64,000 bases of DNA from the NCBI RefSeq assembly GCF_024166365.1, contig NC_064820.1, forward strand, positions 139,892,001 to 139,956,000. Direction: 5' to 3'. Positions 41,286 through 52,764 of the stretch are shown here, piece by piece. Numbering within the stretch: position 1 is the stretch's first letter; every line of letters starts with the position of its first letter. The position numbers and the translations under genes are program-made. The notes beneath the pieces are model-generated. The model was not told the DNA's origin. It did no database searches and was given only the letters and a program-made list of their open reading frames with translations. Source of the DNA: Elephas maximus indicus. Its lineage: Eukaryota > Chordata > Mammalia > Proboscidea > Elephantidae.

Positions 41286-42312
41286 ATGGATCAGAGACAA
41301 CAGTCAATATCAAATTACTTGAAGAAGCAGGCCATGACTGCTTCAACAAACTCCCAAAACAAAGAATCAAGGACTCTCCTGGATGAAGACGTATTCCTGG
41401 AACTACCAGATGTTGAATACAAAAGATTAACATACAGAACTCCTCAAGACATCACGAATAACATCAGGAACGAGATCAGGCAAAATGTTGAACAAGCCAA
41501 GGAACACAAAGATAAAGCAGTTGAAGAAATTAAAAAGACTATTCAAGAACATAATGAAAAATTTAATAAGCTGCAAGAATCCACAGAGAGACAGCAATCA
41601 AAAATTCAGATTAACAATAAAATTACAGAACTAGACAACTCAATAGAAAGTCAGAGAAGCAGAATCGAGGAATTGGAAGGCAGAATTAGTGAGACTGAAG
41701 ACAAAACACTTGGTAACAATATATTCAAAGAAATATCAGATAAAAGAATTTAAAAAGAATGAAGAACCCCTAAAAATCATGTGGGACTCTATTGAAAAGA
41801 CTAATTTGTGAGTGATTGGAATACCAGAACAGGGAGGGATAACAGAAAATACAGAGAGAATTGTTGAAGATTTGTTGGCAGAAAACTTCCCTGACATCGT
41901 GAAAGATGAAAGGATATCTATCCAAGGTGCTCATCGAACCCCATACAAGGTAGATCCCAAAAGAAAGACACGAAGACATATTATAATCAAACTTACCAAA
42001 ACCAAAGATAAAGAGAAAATTTTAAGAGTGGCCAGGGATAAGTGAAAAGTTACCTACAAAGGAGAATCAACAAGAATAAGTTCAGGCTACTTGGCAGAAA
42101 CCATGCAGACATGGAGACAATGGGATGACATATATAAAGAATTGAAGGAGAAAAATTGCCAGCCAAGAATCATATATCCAGCAAAACTGTCTCTCAAATA
42201 TGAAGGCAAAATTAAGACACTTCCAGATAAACAGAAACTTAGGGAATTTGCAAACACTAAACCAAAACTACAAGAAATACTAAAGGGAATTCTCTGGTTA
42301 GAAAATCAGTAA
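41286..42312 (+). pseudogene. L1-4 ORF1 remnant
   Basis: Starts MDQRQQSISNYLKKQ. The coiled-coil part (QESTERQQSKIQINNKITEL, SQRSRIEELEGRISETE) is open to about 41,750. After a frameshift, IGIPEQGGITENTERIVEDL and HRTPYKVDPKRKTRRHIIIK continue to a TGA at 42,043. The C-terminal domain (QWDDIYKELKEKNCQPRIIY) ends near 42,312. Three open blocks with breaks between them mark a dead copy. Confidence 0.9.
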
Positions 42313-42473
42313 TATCATATATCAACCCAACACTAGAACACAGGACAGAGCAACCAGGTATCAACCCAGATAGGGAAATCACGAAAATAAATCAAGATTA
42401 AAAAAACATTCAAAACAAGGAATCACTGATGTCATTACGTAAAGGATGACAACATTAAATCAATAAAGAGGGA

Positions 42474-42545
42474 CGGGGCAGTTCTACTCTGTCCTATAGG
42501 GTCGCTATGAGTTGGAATAGACTCAACAGCAGTGGGTTTTAAATA
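42474..42545 (+). repeat. AfroSINE tail fragment inside L1-4
   Basis: 'gacggggcagttctactctgtcctatagggtcgctatgagttggaatagactcaacagcagtgggtttta' interrupts the ORF1-ORF2 spacer. It is little diverged, so it arrived after L1-4. Confidence 0.85.
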
Positions 42546-42820
42546 GATCTTGCATATGGAGATAAAAGCAAGGCAATATAGGGAGACACAAGTTAGGTTT
42601 AAACTTAGAAAAATAGGGGTAAATATTAAGGTAACCACAAAGAAGACTAACAATCCTAAACATCAAAACAAAAAACCAAGAAAAACATAAAGACTCAGCA
42701 AAAACAAAATCAACTACAATGAAAAAGAGAATACACAATTTACAAAGAAAAACTACTCAGCACAAAATAATAAGTAGAAAAATGAAATGGCCAATAACAC
42801 ACAAAAAAGGCATCAAAATG

Positions 42821-45800
42821 ACAGAAGTAAACTCATACCTATCTATAATCATGCTGAATGTAAATGGACTAAATGCATCAATAAAGAGACAGAGAGTTGC
42901 AGAATAGATTAAAAAACATGATCCATCTATATGCTGCCTACAAGAGACTCACCTTAGACTTAAAACACAAGCAAACGAAAACTCAAAGGATGAAAAAAAT
43001 ACATCAAGGAAACAAAAATCAAAAAAGAGCAGAGTGGCTATACTACTTTCTGACAAAACAGACTTCAAACTTAAATCTACCAGAAAGGATAAGGAAGGAC
43101 ACTATATAATGATTAAAGGGACAATATGCCAGGAGGATGTTACCATATTAAATTTTAATGCACCCAATGAAAGGGCTACAAGATACATAAAACAAACTCT
43201 AACAGCATTGAAAAGTGAGATAGATAGCTCTACAATAATTGTAGGAGACTTCAACACATCACTTTCAGTGAAGGACAGGACATCCAAAAAGAAGCTCAAT
43301 AAAGACACGGAAGAGCTAAATGCCAAAATTAACCAACCTGATCTCATAGACATACACAGAACACTCCACCCAACATTATCCAAGTATACTTTATTTTCCA
43401 ACGCACATGGAACATTCTCTAGAATAGACCACATATTAGGCCATAAAGCAAGTCTTAACAGAATCCAAAACATCAAAATATTACAAAGCATCTTCCCTGA
43501 ACATAAAGCCATAAAACCAGAACTCAGTAACAGAAAAACCAGGGAAAAGAAATCAAACACATGGAAAGTGAACAACACTTTGCTCAAAAACGACTGGATT
43601 ACAGAACAAATTAAGGATAGAAAAAAGAAATTCATAGAATCCAACAAGAAATTCATAGCTTCCCATTAGAACCTTCAGGACACAGAAAGCAGTACTCAGA
43701 GGTCAATTTATATCAATAAGTGCACACAGACAAAAAGAGGAAAGGACCAAAATAAAAGAATTATCCCTATAACTGGAACAAATACAGAACAAAAGAAACC
43801 TTTAGGGACCAGAAGAAAGCAAATAATAAAAATCAGAGCAGATTTAAATGAAACAGAAAACAGAGAAACAATTGAAAGAGTTAACAGGACCAAAAGCTGG
43901 CTCTTCGAAAAGATTAACAAAATGGATAAACTGTTGGCCAGACTGACAAAAGAAAAACTGGAGACGAAGCAAATAACCTGAATAAGAAATGAGATGGGCA
44001 ATATTACAACAGACCCAACCGAAATTAAAAGAATCATAACAGAGTACTATGAAAAGTTGTACTCTAACAAGTTTGAAAACCTCGAGGAAATGGACAAATT
44101 TCTAGAGACACACTACCTAAACTAACACAAACAGAGGCAGAACAATTAAATAAACCCATAACAAAAGAAGAGATTGAAAAAGTAATATAAAAACTCCCAA
44201 CAAAGAAAAGCCCTGGCCCTGACAGCTTCACGGGAGAATTCTACCAAACTTTTGGAGAACAGTTAACACCACTACTACTAAAGGTATTTCAGAGCATAGA
44301 AAAGGACGGAATACTCCCAAATGCATCCTGTGAAGCCAGCATAAACCTGATACCAAAACCAGGTAAAGACTCCACAAAAACAGAAAATTACAGACCAATA
44401 TCCCTCATGAACTTAGACTCAAAAATCCTCAGCAAAATTCTAGCCGGTAGAATTCAACAACATATCAAAAAAATGACTCACCATGACCAAGTGGGATTCA
44501 TACCAGGTATGGAGGGATGGATCAACATTAGAAAAACCATCAAAGTAATCCATCACATTAATAAAACAAAAGACAAGAACCACATAATCTTATCAGTTGA
44601 TGCAGAAAAGGCATTTGATAAAGTCCAACACCCATTCACAATAAAAACTCTCAGCAAAATAGGAAGAGAAGGAAAATTCCTAAACATTATAAAGGGCGTT
44701 TATAAAAAGCCAATAGCCAACATCATCCTAAATGGAGAGAAACTGAAAGCATTCCCGGTGAGAACGGGAACCAGACAAGGATGCCCTTTATCACCACTCT
44801 TATTCAACATTGTGCTGGATGTCTTAGCCAGAGCCATTAGTTTAGATAAAGAAATAAAGGGTATCCAAATTGGCAAAGAAGTAAAAGTATCTCTGTTTCC
44901 AGATAACATGATCTTATACACAGAAAAACCTGAAGAATCTTCAAGAAAACTACTGGAACTAGTTTAGCAGAGTATCAGGATACAAGATAAAAAAAAAAAA
45001 AAAAAAAATTTTTTTTTTTTTTTAAGATAAAGATACATAAATCAGTTGGATTCCTCTACACCAACAAAAAGAATGTCCAAGAAGAAATCACCAAATCAAT
45101 ACTATTTACAATAGTCCCTGAGAAGATAAAATACTTAGGAATAAATCTAACCAGAGATATAAAAGACTTATATAAAGAAAACTATAAGACACCACTGCAA
45201 GAAACCGAAACAGACCTACATAAGTGGAAAGACATACCTTGCTCATGGATAGAAAGCCTCAACATTGTAAAAATCTCTCTTCTGCGCAAAGCGATCTATA
45301 GATACAATGCAATCCCAATCCAAATACCAGTGACATTTTTTAATGTGATGGAGAAAGAAATCAGGAACTTCATATGGAAGGGAAAGAGGCCCCGGATAAG
45401 TAAGCATTACTGAAAAAGAAGAACAAAGTGGGATGCCTCACACTACCTGATTTTAGAACCTATTATACTGCCACAGTGGTTAAAACAGCCTGGTACTGGT
45501 ACGACAAAAGATACATAGACCAGTGGAACAGAATTGAGAATCCAGACATAAATCCACCCACATATGAGCAGATGATATTTAACAAAAGTCCAAAGTCTGT
45601 TAAATGGGGAAAAGACAGGCTTTTTAACAAATGGTGCTGGCATAACTGGATATCCATCTGCAAAAAAAAAAAAAAAGAAAAAGAAACAAGACCCATGTCT
45701 CAAACCATGCACAAAAACCAACTCAAAGTGGATCAAAGACCTGGATATAAAATCTAAAACAATAAAGATCATGGAATAAAAAATAAGGACAATGCTAGGA

Positions 45801-46662
45801 GCCCTAACATATGGCATAAACAGTATACAAAACATTTCCAGAAATATACAAACACCAGAAGAGAAATTGGACAACTGGGAGCTCCTAAAAGTCAAGCACA
45901 TATGATCATCATAAGATTACACCAAAAGAGTAAAAAGACTACCTACAGACTGGGAAAAAGTTTTTAGATATGACATTTCTGATCAGTGGCTAATCTCTAA
46001 AATCTACATGATGCTGCAGAAACTCAACTACAAAAAGACAAATAACCCTATTAAAAAATGGGCACAGGATGAACAGGCACTTCACTAAAGAAGACATTCA
46101 GGCAGCTAACAAATACATGAGGAATGCTCAAGTTCATTATCCAGTAGAGAAATGCAAATCGAAACTACAATGAGATTCCATCTCATTCCAACAAGGCTGG
46201 CATTAATCCAAAAAACACAAAATAATAAATGTTGCAGAGGCTGTGGAGAGATTGGAACACTTATACACTGCTGGTGGGAATGTAAAATGGTATAACCACT
46301 TTGGAAATCAATTTGGCGCTTCCTTTAAAAGCTAGAAATAAAACTATCATATGATCCAGCAATCCCACTCCTCGGAATATATCCTAGAGAAATAAGAGCC
46401 TTTACATGAACAGATACATGCACAGCCATGTTCACTGCAGCACTGTTCACAATAGCAAAAAGATGGAACAACCAAGGTGCCCATCAACGGATGAATGGAT
46501 AAATAAATTATGGTATAGTTACACAATGGAACACTGTCCACTGATAAAGAACAATAATGAATCTGTGAAACAGTACATAAAATGGAGGAATCTGGAAGCC
46601 ATTATGCTGAGTGAAATCAGTCAGCTGTAAAAGCACAAATACTGTATGAGACCACTATTATA
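42821..46662 (+). pseudogene. L1-4 ORF2 remnant
   Basis: Starts [20 protein letters not shown] at 42,821, with a TAG at 42,905 where other copies have Trp. Later open blocks keep [16 protein letters not shown] and [20 protein letters not shown] (endonuclease, 43,034-43,669), and [14 protein letters not shown] and [20 protein letters not shown] (RT, 44,407-44,967). The catalytic FADD is changed to FPDN, which alone would abolish reverse transcription. An A/T hairpin insertion lies at 44,989-45,023. C-terminal pieces extend to about 46,662. Confidence 0.9.
44989..45023. repeat. A20-T15 inverted repeat inside L1-4 ORF2
   Basis: Twenty A's run straight into fifteen T's. They are flanked by acaagataa on the left and taagataaagatac on the right, resembling a duplicated 'aagataaa'. 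Other L1 copies have no such tract here. Confidence 0.9.
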
Positions 46663-46720
46663 AAATAACTGAAGAAATAGTTTAAACAGAGAAGAATATA
46701 TTCTTTGATGGTTATGCGAT

Positions 46721-46768
46721 GGCGGAGGAGGGGGGAGGGAGGCGGGGGAGGGAGGGAGAGAGGGAGGA
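46721..46768 (+). repeat. G-rich tract in L1-4 3' UTR
   Basis: Runs of ggagg, gggggg, gggagggaggcggggg and gggagggag could form G-quadruplexes. The equivalent place in L1-1 is the polypyrimidine block at 8,830-8,857 on the opposite strand. Confidence 0.8.
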
Positions 46769-47763
46769 AGCAGGGGATTCACTCATTAGATAGTAGAAAA
46801 GAATTAATTTAGGTGAAGGGAAAGACAACAAACAATACATGAGAGGTCAGCACAACTGGACTAAACCAAAAGTAAAGAAGTTTCCTGAATAAACTGAATG
46901 CTTCGAAGGCCAGAATAGCAGCGGCAGGGGTTTGGGGCCCACAGCTTCAAGGGACATCTAGGTCAACTGGCATAATAAAATCTATTAAGAAAACATTCTG
47001 CATCCCATTTTAGAGAATGGCATCTGTGGTCTTTAAACCTAGCAAGCGGCCGTCTAAGATGCATCAGTTGGTCTCAACCCACCTGGAGCAAAGGAGAATG
47101 AAGATCACCAACGACCAAGGTAATTATGAGCCCAAGAGACAGAAAGGGACACATAAATCAGAGACTACATCAGCTGGAGACCAGAAGAAGGAGGTGGTGC
47201 CTGGCTACAACCGAAGACTGCCATGACAGGGAACACAACAGAGAATCTCTGAAGAAGCAGGAGAACAGTGGGATGCAGACCTCAAATTCTCGTAAAAAGA
47301 CCAGACTTAATGGTCTGGCTGAGACTAGAAGGACCCCGGAGGTCACGGTCCCCAGACCTTCTGTTAGTTCAAGACAGGAACCATTCCCAAAGCCAACTCT
47401 TCAGACAGGGATTGGACTGGACTATAAGATAGAAAATGATAATTTAGAAAATGATACTGGTGAGGAGTGTGCCTCTTGGATCAAGTAGACACATGAGACT
47501 ATGTGGGTAGCTCCTGTCTGGAGGGGAGATGTGAAGGCTGCAGGGGACAGAAGCTGGCTGAATGGACATGGAAATAGAGGATGGAGAGAGGGAATGTGCT
47601 GTCTCATTATGGGGTGAGCAACTAGGTATATATAGCAAGGTATATGTAAGTTTTAGTATGAAAGACTGACTTGATTTGTAAACTTTCACTTAGAGCGCAA
47701 TAAAAATTTAATAAATAAATAAATTGTTCATTTTAGCAAAACACACACACACACACACAAAGA

Positions 47764-47985
47764 ACTTAATTTTGCTAACAAACTTGAATGGTTCAGGAAA
47801 TGGATTATCCCCTAGAACTTCTTAAAAAAAAAAAAAAAAGGCAGCCCTGCCAACACTGACATTTTAGCTCCGTGAGACCATGTTAGGTTTCTGACCTACA
47901 GACTGTGATAAATATGTGTTGTTTTAAGCTGCTAAATTTGTGGCAATTTGTTATGAGAGCAATAGAAAATTAATACAGCAAGAAA
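47764..47985 (+). repeat. MLT1-like LTR, right part
   Basis: Continues the LTR split at 39,795: 'acttaattttgctaacaaacttgaatggttcagg', 'ggcagccctgccaacactgacattttagctcc', and the end 'tgttgttttaagctgctaaatttgtggcaatttgttatgagagcaatagaaaattaatacagc'. A 17-A run at 47,823-47,839 is an insertion or expansion within it. Confidence 0.7.
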
Positions 47986-48585
47986 TGTCATCTTTTTTCA
48001 TTTAAATCAACATTTATCAAATGCTGAATCTCTAAGTGGTGGGCTGGCAAGATAGTCCATCTCAGACACAGAGGCTCTTCCCCCTACCAGCAGCATGCAA
48101 GGTTCCAAGGATCTTACAATGTGCAACACATCAGGGCCCCTCAGAACTCCTGTGCCCACTGGCTATAAATGAGGTGCCACTGTCCCCACCTTCTTGGTCC
48201 CCAGTATTCTCTTGGTAGCAGCAGACTCTGCTCTGGGAAACATAGTGTCTAGGTTGCACAATGAAGTCATCCCTTCATTCCCCAATCTGGAGGCTCTATC
48301 ATCTGCCTGGAGCACTGTGTGAGTTAGGTGCAGGTGAGATAAGGCTTACCTTTTGTCCTTTTCCCAGTCATAACAAATTTCCCCTCTAACAGTTTTTGCT
48401 TTTACCCCAGGGTACTTATTTTGCCTCCCTTTCTCCTACCTCCCCCCAACACCAAGCTTGTTGCTGAGGTTGTCTTCAATCAGTTTTTATCACCAAAACC
48501 CCCTTGAGGCAAAGAAGCACAATCCAGTTGAGGGACTAGCAAACCTACCTGGAGCTCAAGGATAAACAAAACAGAAATTAACATA
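47986..48585. other. Intergenic, nothing identified
   Basis: Ordinary-composition sequence with short open frames (for example 48,036-48,218) that lack recognisable domains or splice context. Confidence 0.4.
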
Positions 48586-48587
48586 TC

Positions 48588-48802
48588 AGGAAGGGCCACT
48601 CCCTGGAGAAGGGCATCATGCTTGTTAAAGTGGAGGAAGGCCCTCAAAGAGATGGATTGGCAGAGTGTCTGTAACAATGGGCTCAAGCATAGCAAGGACT
48701 GTGAGGATGGTACAGAACAGGGCAGTGTTTCCTTCTGGTGTGCAAGGGGACTCTAGAGTTGGAACTACCACCACAGCACTGAACAACAACTACACAAATT
48801 AT
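48588..48802 (+). mobile_element. RTE/BovB-type LINE 3' end, plus strand
   Basis: 'agggccactccctggagaagggcatcatgcttgttaaagtggaggaaggccctcaaagagatggattgg' and 'agcactgaacaacaacta' match the RTE end (SLEKGIML-type region and AAC tail). Diverged. Confidence 0.8.
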
Positions 48803-49074
48803 CCTTCAACATTCATGTGCTGGTAATCTGGTTGTATTTTGGCATTTCCCAGAGATTAAGTCACTGATGGCCTTTATTCTGATGCTTGGTCTATCCCTGG
48901 CTGGTAACCTCACAGCAGTGTGATGGATTTGATCAGGCTTTTCAAAGTCAGGGTTGATAGCCTGGATATTCGGTGAATTTTCTGCTTTTCAGAGGGGAAA
49001 GTATGACAGTCCTTTCTCCTAACTGTGGCTGTATCCCTTCTGAGAGGGGTGTTTTCTTTGATTGCGGTTAAGTT

Positions 49075-49245
49075 TCTGGGGAATGGACTATAGAGAAGCA
49101 AGGATGGAGCAGGGAGAGACCAATTATGTGGCTATGGCAATAATCCAGGCAAGGAGGGTGGGGGCTTGAACCAAGGTGGAAGGGTAGGAGAGATGAGAAC
49201 GGTTGGACTGTAGTATATCTGAAGGGTAGAGTCAGTGATCTAATG
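49075..49245 (+). repeat. Ancient mammalian repeat fragment
   Basis: 'aggatggagcagggagagaccaattatgtggctatggcaataatccaggcaaggagggtgggggcttgaaccaaggtgg' is a diverged copy of an old mammalian repeat often seen beside the 'tatttattgagcacctactatgtgcc' type. Family name not settled. Confidence 0.5.
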
Positions 49246-50005
49246 ATCCATGTAACAGAGGGAAGCCAAAGATAAGCAGGCTTGTCATGACTCATCTCCT
49301 CTCTTGTGCCACACAGTTGGGACTCTGCACATTTCACCTCTGGAAACTAGAGCTCTTTTTGATTTAAAGATTGTTTTTAGTTGCTGTCGATAAAGGCAGT
49401 CACTCAAGAATTTATTCTGGCTGTTCAACAGTTGCTGATTCAACCTACACCTGCAGTGAAGGTTTATTTTCTAACTCAGTCCCCTTCCTACAGTCTCTGG
49501 GTTGTTTGTCCCCTGATTTTAAATGGAATAAGCTGCCAGCTCTTTCTCCTACCCTACGTCCATCACTATGTGGGTGTTCTAATCTTTGTCTATCCCTCCT
49601 TTGGGATATTCCAAAAGAAAAGCGGGATACTGTTTCCAGAGGAGAAGAATGAAGGATAGTTGAAAACAACGGTCCTGTACTCGTAAGTATGATTTTAAGA
49701 TGACTGAAAATCTAATTGTGAATTAAGCTATTTTAAGAAATACTCTATTGCTTACTATTGTTATCTGGTAAATCTACTTTTATATTTAGTCCTTCATAGC
49801 TTTTGAATCAAGATAATTATGACTGCAAAAGTTAACTCAGATGATTGAATAAGTTTGAACAATTCTTTGTTTAAATGTTGTACAATGGTAGAAGCAACAT
49901 TGATCATTAATAAATTAAAAGAAATCACATCCGTTTTGGATAAGCAGCATTTTGACCGTCCTTTAAACATGGACTTCGTTTTGGATTTTCAAAATACTGA
50001 GCTCT
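49246..50005. other. Intergenic, nothing identified
   Basis: Two overlapping ~92-codon open frames at 49,371-49,659 show no known domain. Otherwise AT-rich sequence without recognisable repeats. Confidence 0.35.
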
Positions 50006-50009
50006 GGGC

Positions 50010-50112
50010 AATATTGCTGTTATCTAGTAGCTGTAAAAACTTAAGCAAGGTAGTTACCTTTCCAAGGCTTCAGTTTTTTCATCCATAAAACTTTATTTGT
50101 ACCTTAGCCCAG
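50010..50112 (+). repeat. MIR SINE fragment
   Basis: 'ctagtagctgtaaaaacttaagcaaggtagttacctttccaaggcttcagttttttcatccataaaa' follows the MIR core. Confidence 0.6.
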
Positions 50113-50224
50113 TCCTTCTATGATCTCCTGATCCTAGAGACCTTAGACAATTTAAAAACTTCATTTAAATGCAGGGGCAATGCTGCTGGGCCTAGCTTTT
50201 GACGGTGGATTATTTAATATAATA

Positions 50225-51335
50225 AGAAAAGCATGAATAGGAAAAGACAAAATAGATAAATGGGACTTCATAAAAATTAAAAACTTTTGTACATCAAAAG
50301 ACTTTACCAAGAAAGAGAAAAGACAAACTACCGACTGGGAGAACAGCTTTGGAAACCATATATCCAATAAGAATCTAATAATCAAAATATATATAAAACT
50401 TCAATGACAACAAAAAGGGGAATAACCCAATCCTACAATGGGGAAAAGAGCTGAATAAATATTTCACCAAAGAAGACATGGCCACCAAACACATGGCCAC
50501 CAAACACATGGCCACCAAACACATGAAAAACGCTCAATGTCATTGGCCATCAGAGAGATGTAAATCAAAACCACATGGACACCATTTCAATCCCACCAGG
50601 ATGGCTAAGATTAAACAAAAAAAAAGCAAACAACAGGAACAAAAAACCAAATAATGTTGATGAGGACATGGGGAAATTGGAACACTCTCTTTGCTGCTGG
50701 GAATGTAAAATGGTATAGCCGTTGTGGTAAGCAGTGTGGCAGTTCCTCAAAAAAAAAAAAAAAAAAAAATAGAATTACCGTATGACCCAGCAATTGCATG
50801 ACTTGGTATATATTCAAAAGACTTGAAAGCAGAGACTCAGAGATTTATACACCAATGTTCACTGCAGCACTATTCACAATAGCCATAAGGTGGAAACAAC
50901 CTAAATGCCCATCAGCTAGCTGATGAATGGATAAACAAAATGTGGTACATACATAAAATGGAATACCAATCAGCCAAGAGGAGACACGAAGTCTTGATAT
51001 ATGCTACAATATGGACGGAGCTTGAAGACATTATACTGAGTGAAATAAGCCAATCACAAAGGATAAAAATTGTATGACTTCATTTATATAAAAAGACAAA
51101 AGGCAAATGTATAGAGACCAAAGATTATTAGTGGTTACCAGGGAAGGGAGGGAGGGGGTAACAGGAGTTATTGGTTATGGAGTACTGAGTTTCGGTTTAC
51201 AGCGATGGAAAAACCACACTGAGTACGGGTAGGGTTGCACAGTCGATTAACATAATTGCTATCAGTAAGTTGCACACCTGTAAAAAGTTGAATTGGCAAA
51301 AGTCATGGGATAAATATAGTTACCACAATAACAAC
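50225..51335 (+). mobile_element. Old L1 3' end
   Basis: Decayed ORF2 C-terminal sequence ('aaaagacaaaatagataaatgggacttcat', 'agaagacatggccaccaaacac', 'aaatggtatagccg', 'gaatggataaacaaaatgtggtac') followed by an L1M-type 3' UTR ('agattattagtggttaccagggaaggg') and 'cacctgtaaaaagttgaattggcaaaa'. Older than the L1-1 to L1-4 family. Confidence 0.85.
50476..50520 (+). repeat. 15-bp unit repeated three times
   Basis: Three identical copies of acatggccaccaaac, in an L1 segment that has one copy in relatives. Local replication slippage. Confidence 0.95.
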
Positions 51336-51379
51336 AACAAAAAATGTTGCTGCTAAGGCTGCTTTTGTAAAACCAAACA

Positions 51380-51850
51380 CAGCATGGGATTTGGTTCCTT
51401 GGTTTGAATGTTTAGGGTCATGGTTTCATGAGACATCCCAGTTATTTGGGCTAATAACGTGTTTAGTGTTCGTTTTACCTCCTAGTTCCTTCCATGATGC
51501 CTGAGGTCTTAAAAGCTTGCAAGTGGCTACCCAAGGCACAACAATTGGTCTCTATTTACCTGGAGCAACAGAGGAAGAAGGGGAGTCAGGAATAGGAGGA
51601 AATGGAATGTGTGGCTAATGGCCTCCATGAACAAGTGCCTCCTCTGCCATGAGACCAGAGCTGAATGGTGCCCTGCTGCCATTATCGAAACATTTTGATA
51701 AAAGATTCTATAGAAGAATACTGATCAAAAAAGGAAAATTGCAGAATTTCAAATTCTCATGGTCTCCAGACTTTCTGGAGCCATGGAGGATGGGTACAAC
51801 ACTGAAACTATTCCCTGAGATAACCTTTAAACTTTAAACCAAAAATATCC
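51380..51850 (+). mobile_element. L1 3' UTR-like repeat
   Basis: 'gcctgaggtcttaaaagcttgcaagtggctacccaaggcacaacaattggtctctatttacctggagcaacagagg' and 'aaaattgcagaatttcaaattctcatggtctccagac' parallel the 3' UTRs of L1-3 and L1-4 (e.g. 'tcttaaaagctagtaaacagccatctaag') but are more diverged. Confidence 0.6.
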
Positions 51851-52280
51851 CTTGAAGTCTCCTTAAAATCAAAGAATAGTTAACTAGTAAAGAATGTCTG
51901 CCTTGAGCATTATGCTCTTTTAAGAACTATAGATATGAGATCAAATTGACAACAGCAACTCGAAAGATTAGACAGGAACGTTAGGGAGCAGTAAGTTTTT
52001 AACAGGGGAGTAACAACTCAGAAGAGGAGGGTGAATCCATTTTTTAGTCATTACAGCCTTTCTTTTGTTGGCCTGTAACTGTCAAGTACATCAGCTCCTT
52101 TACTGACTACGCAGGCACTCACTGTGGGACCTCTATTGGGAAAACAACTGTACCTTAAACTGCTATCCTAAAGCACAAAATACAGTATTTCATTTCATTT
52201 TCATTTTTGAAGAGGTGAAATTTAGGGAGTCATATTTTGGTTTGTTACCCGGAACGCTTTCAAGGGAATTCCCTTACCTC
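51851..52280. other. Sequence upstream of the DTWD2 CpG island
   Basis: No repeat recognised. It may hold distal promoter elements of DTWD2, but no specific site stands out. Confidence 0.4.
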
Positions 52281-52546
52281 TCCCAGTGACGTTACATACA
52301 GTCACATGTAGCCCAGCACAGAACGAACTTTTCCCCCTTGTTCAGGCGAAATGGCCTATTGGGCGGGGACCAGTGGGCTCCTTCCCATCCTACAGCGGGG
52401 CGGGACCTCGAGCTTAGGCTTCGGACCCGCCCCCCGTACGTGGCGTGCGTGCGTAGCGTTTTGCGAAACGGGCCGGTTTCTCCGGCGCGTGGCGCCCCCC
52501 GGCGGCGGTGGGGCCTCAATGCGACGGCCAGACCTGAGAGCCTGCC
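52281..52546 (+). promoter_or_regulatory. DTWD2: DTWD2 CpG-island promoter and 5' UTR
   Basis: The CpG-dense region continues to about 52,880. There is no TATA box near the coding start, typical of housekeeping promoters. Visible candidate sites are a CRE-like TGACGTTA (52,287-52,294), an inverted CCAAT box ATTGG (52,358-52,362) overlapping a GC box gggcgggg (52,361-52,368), a second GC box ggggcggga (52,397-52,405), and a reverse GC box cccgcccccc (52,426-52,435). The spacing suggests initiation downstream of about 52,400, but the exact start site cannot be read from sequence. Out-of-frame ATGs lie at 52,351 and 52,519. Confidence 0.75.
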
Positions 52547-52764
52547 ATGGAGTCGCAGAAAGAGGCCCTAATGGCCGGGGACCCCGTCGCGCGGCCGCCT
52601 GGGGACTTGACGTGTCAGACCCCGAACGAGGAGGAAGAGCAGGAGGGATGCGTGGCACCAGCAGTGGCTACCCTGGGCACGGAGGCGGACGGCACCAGTG
52701 CGGACGGGCTTTGGGAGCTACCCGTGGAACCGGGCGAGCGGAGGCCCGAGTGCAGTCGCTGCAG
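52547..52764 (+). CDS. DTWD2: DTWD2 exon 1 (coding part), tRNA-uridine aminocarboxypropyltransferase 2
   Basis: Encodes the N-terminal ~73 residues, starting [20 protein letters not shown] and including [19 protein letters not shown]. From memory this closely follows human DTWD2. Family knowledge: DTWD2 carries a DTW domain and uses S-adenosylmethionine to make acp3U at position 20a of cytosolic tRNAs. The DTW motif and SAM pocket lie in later exons outside this window. The start has a strong context (gccATGg, G at -3 and +4). The exon ends ...CGC TGC AG|GTGACC: a consensus donor at 52,765, leaving the split codon AG|, which would become Ser with a C or T, matching the C-S-R-P order I recall for the human protein. 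Cys residues near the end (ECSRC) begin the family's conserved cysteine-rich segment. Without the splice, the frame stops at 52,768. Confidence 0.9.

Larger units (their letters stand above)
39796..47754 (+). mobile_element. L1-4: full-length LINE-1, decayed
   Basis: Full-length on the + strand: 5' end 'gaggtgggccaaaatggcagagtagtcag', 5' UTR to 41,285, ORF1 remnant, inter-ORF segment holding an AfroSINE tail, ORF2 remnant, 3' UTR with a G-rich tract (46,721-46,768), and a tail with 'gcaataaaaatttaataaataaataaa' ending in CA repeats. Flanked by a 9-bp duplication, acacaaaga (39,787-39,795 and 47,755-47,763), inside an MLT1-like LTR. Both main ORFs contain several stops and frameshifts. Confidence 0.9.

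Noticed and set aside
42435..42653. 72-codon minus-strand ORF in the L1-4 spacer
   Set aside because: It is a chance frame across an AfroSINE tail and the antisense of the L1 inter-ORF segment.
49371..49659. Two overlapping ~92-codon ORFs
   Set aside because: Two frames open over the same sequence with no known motif suggest low stop density and not a gene.
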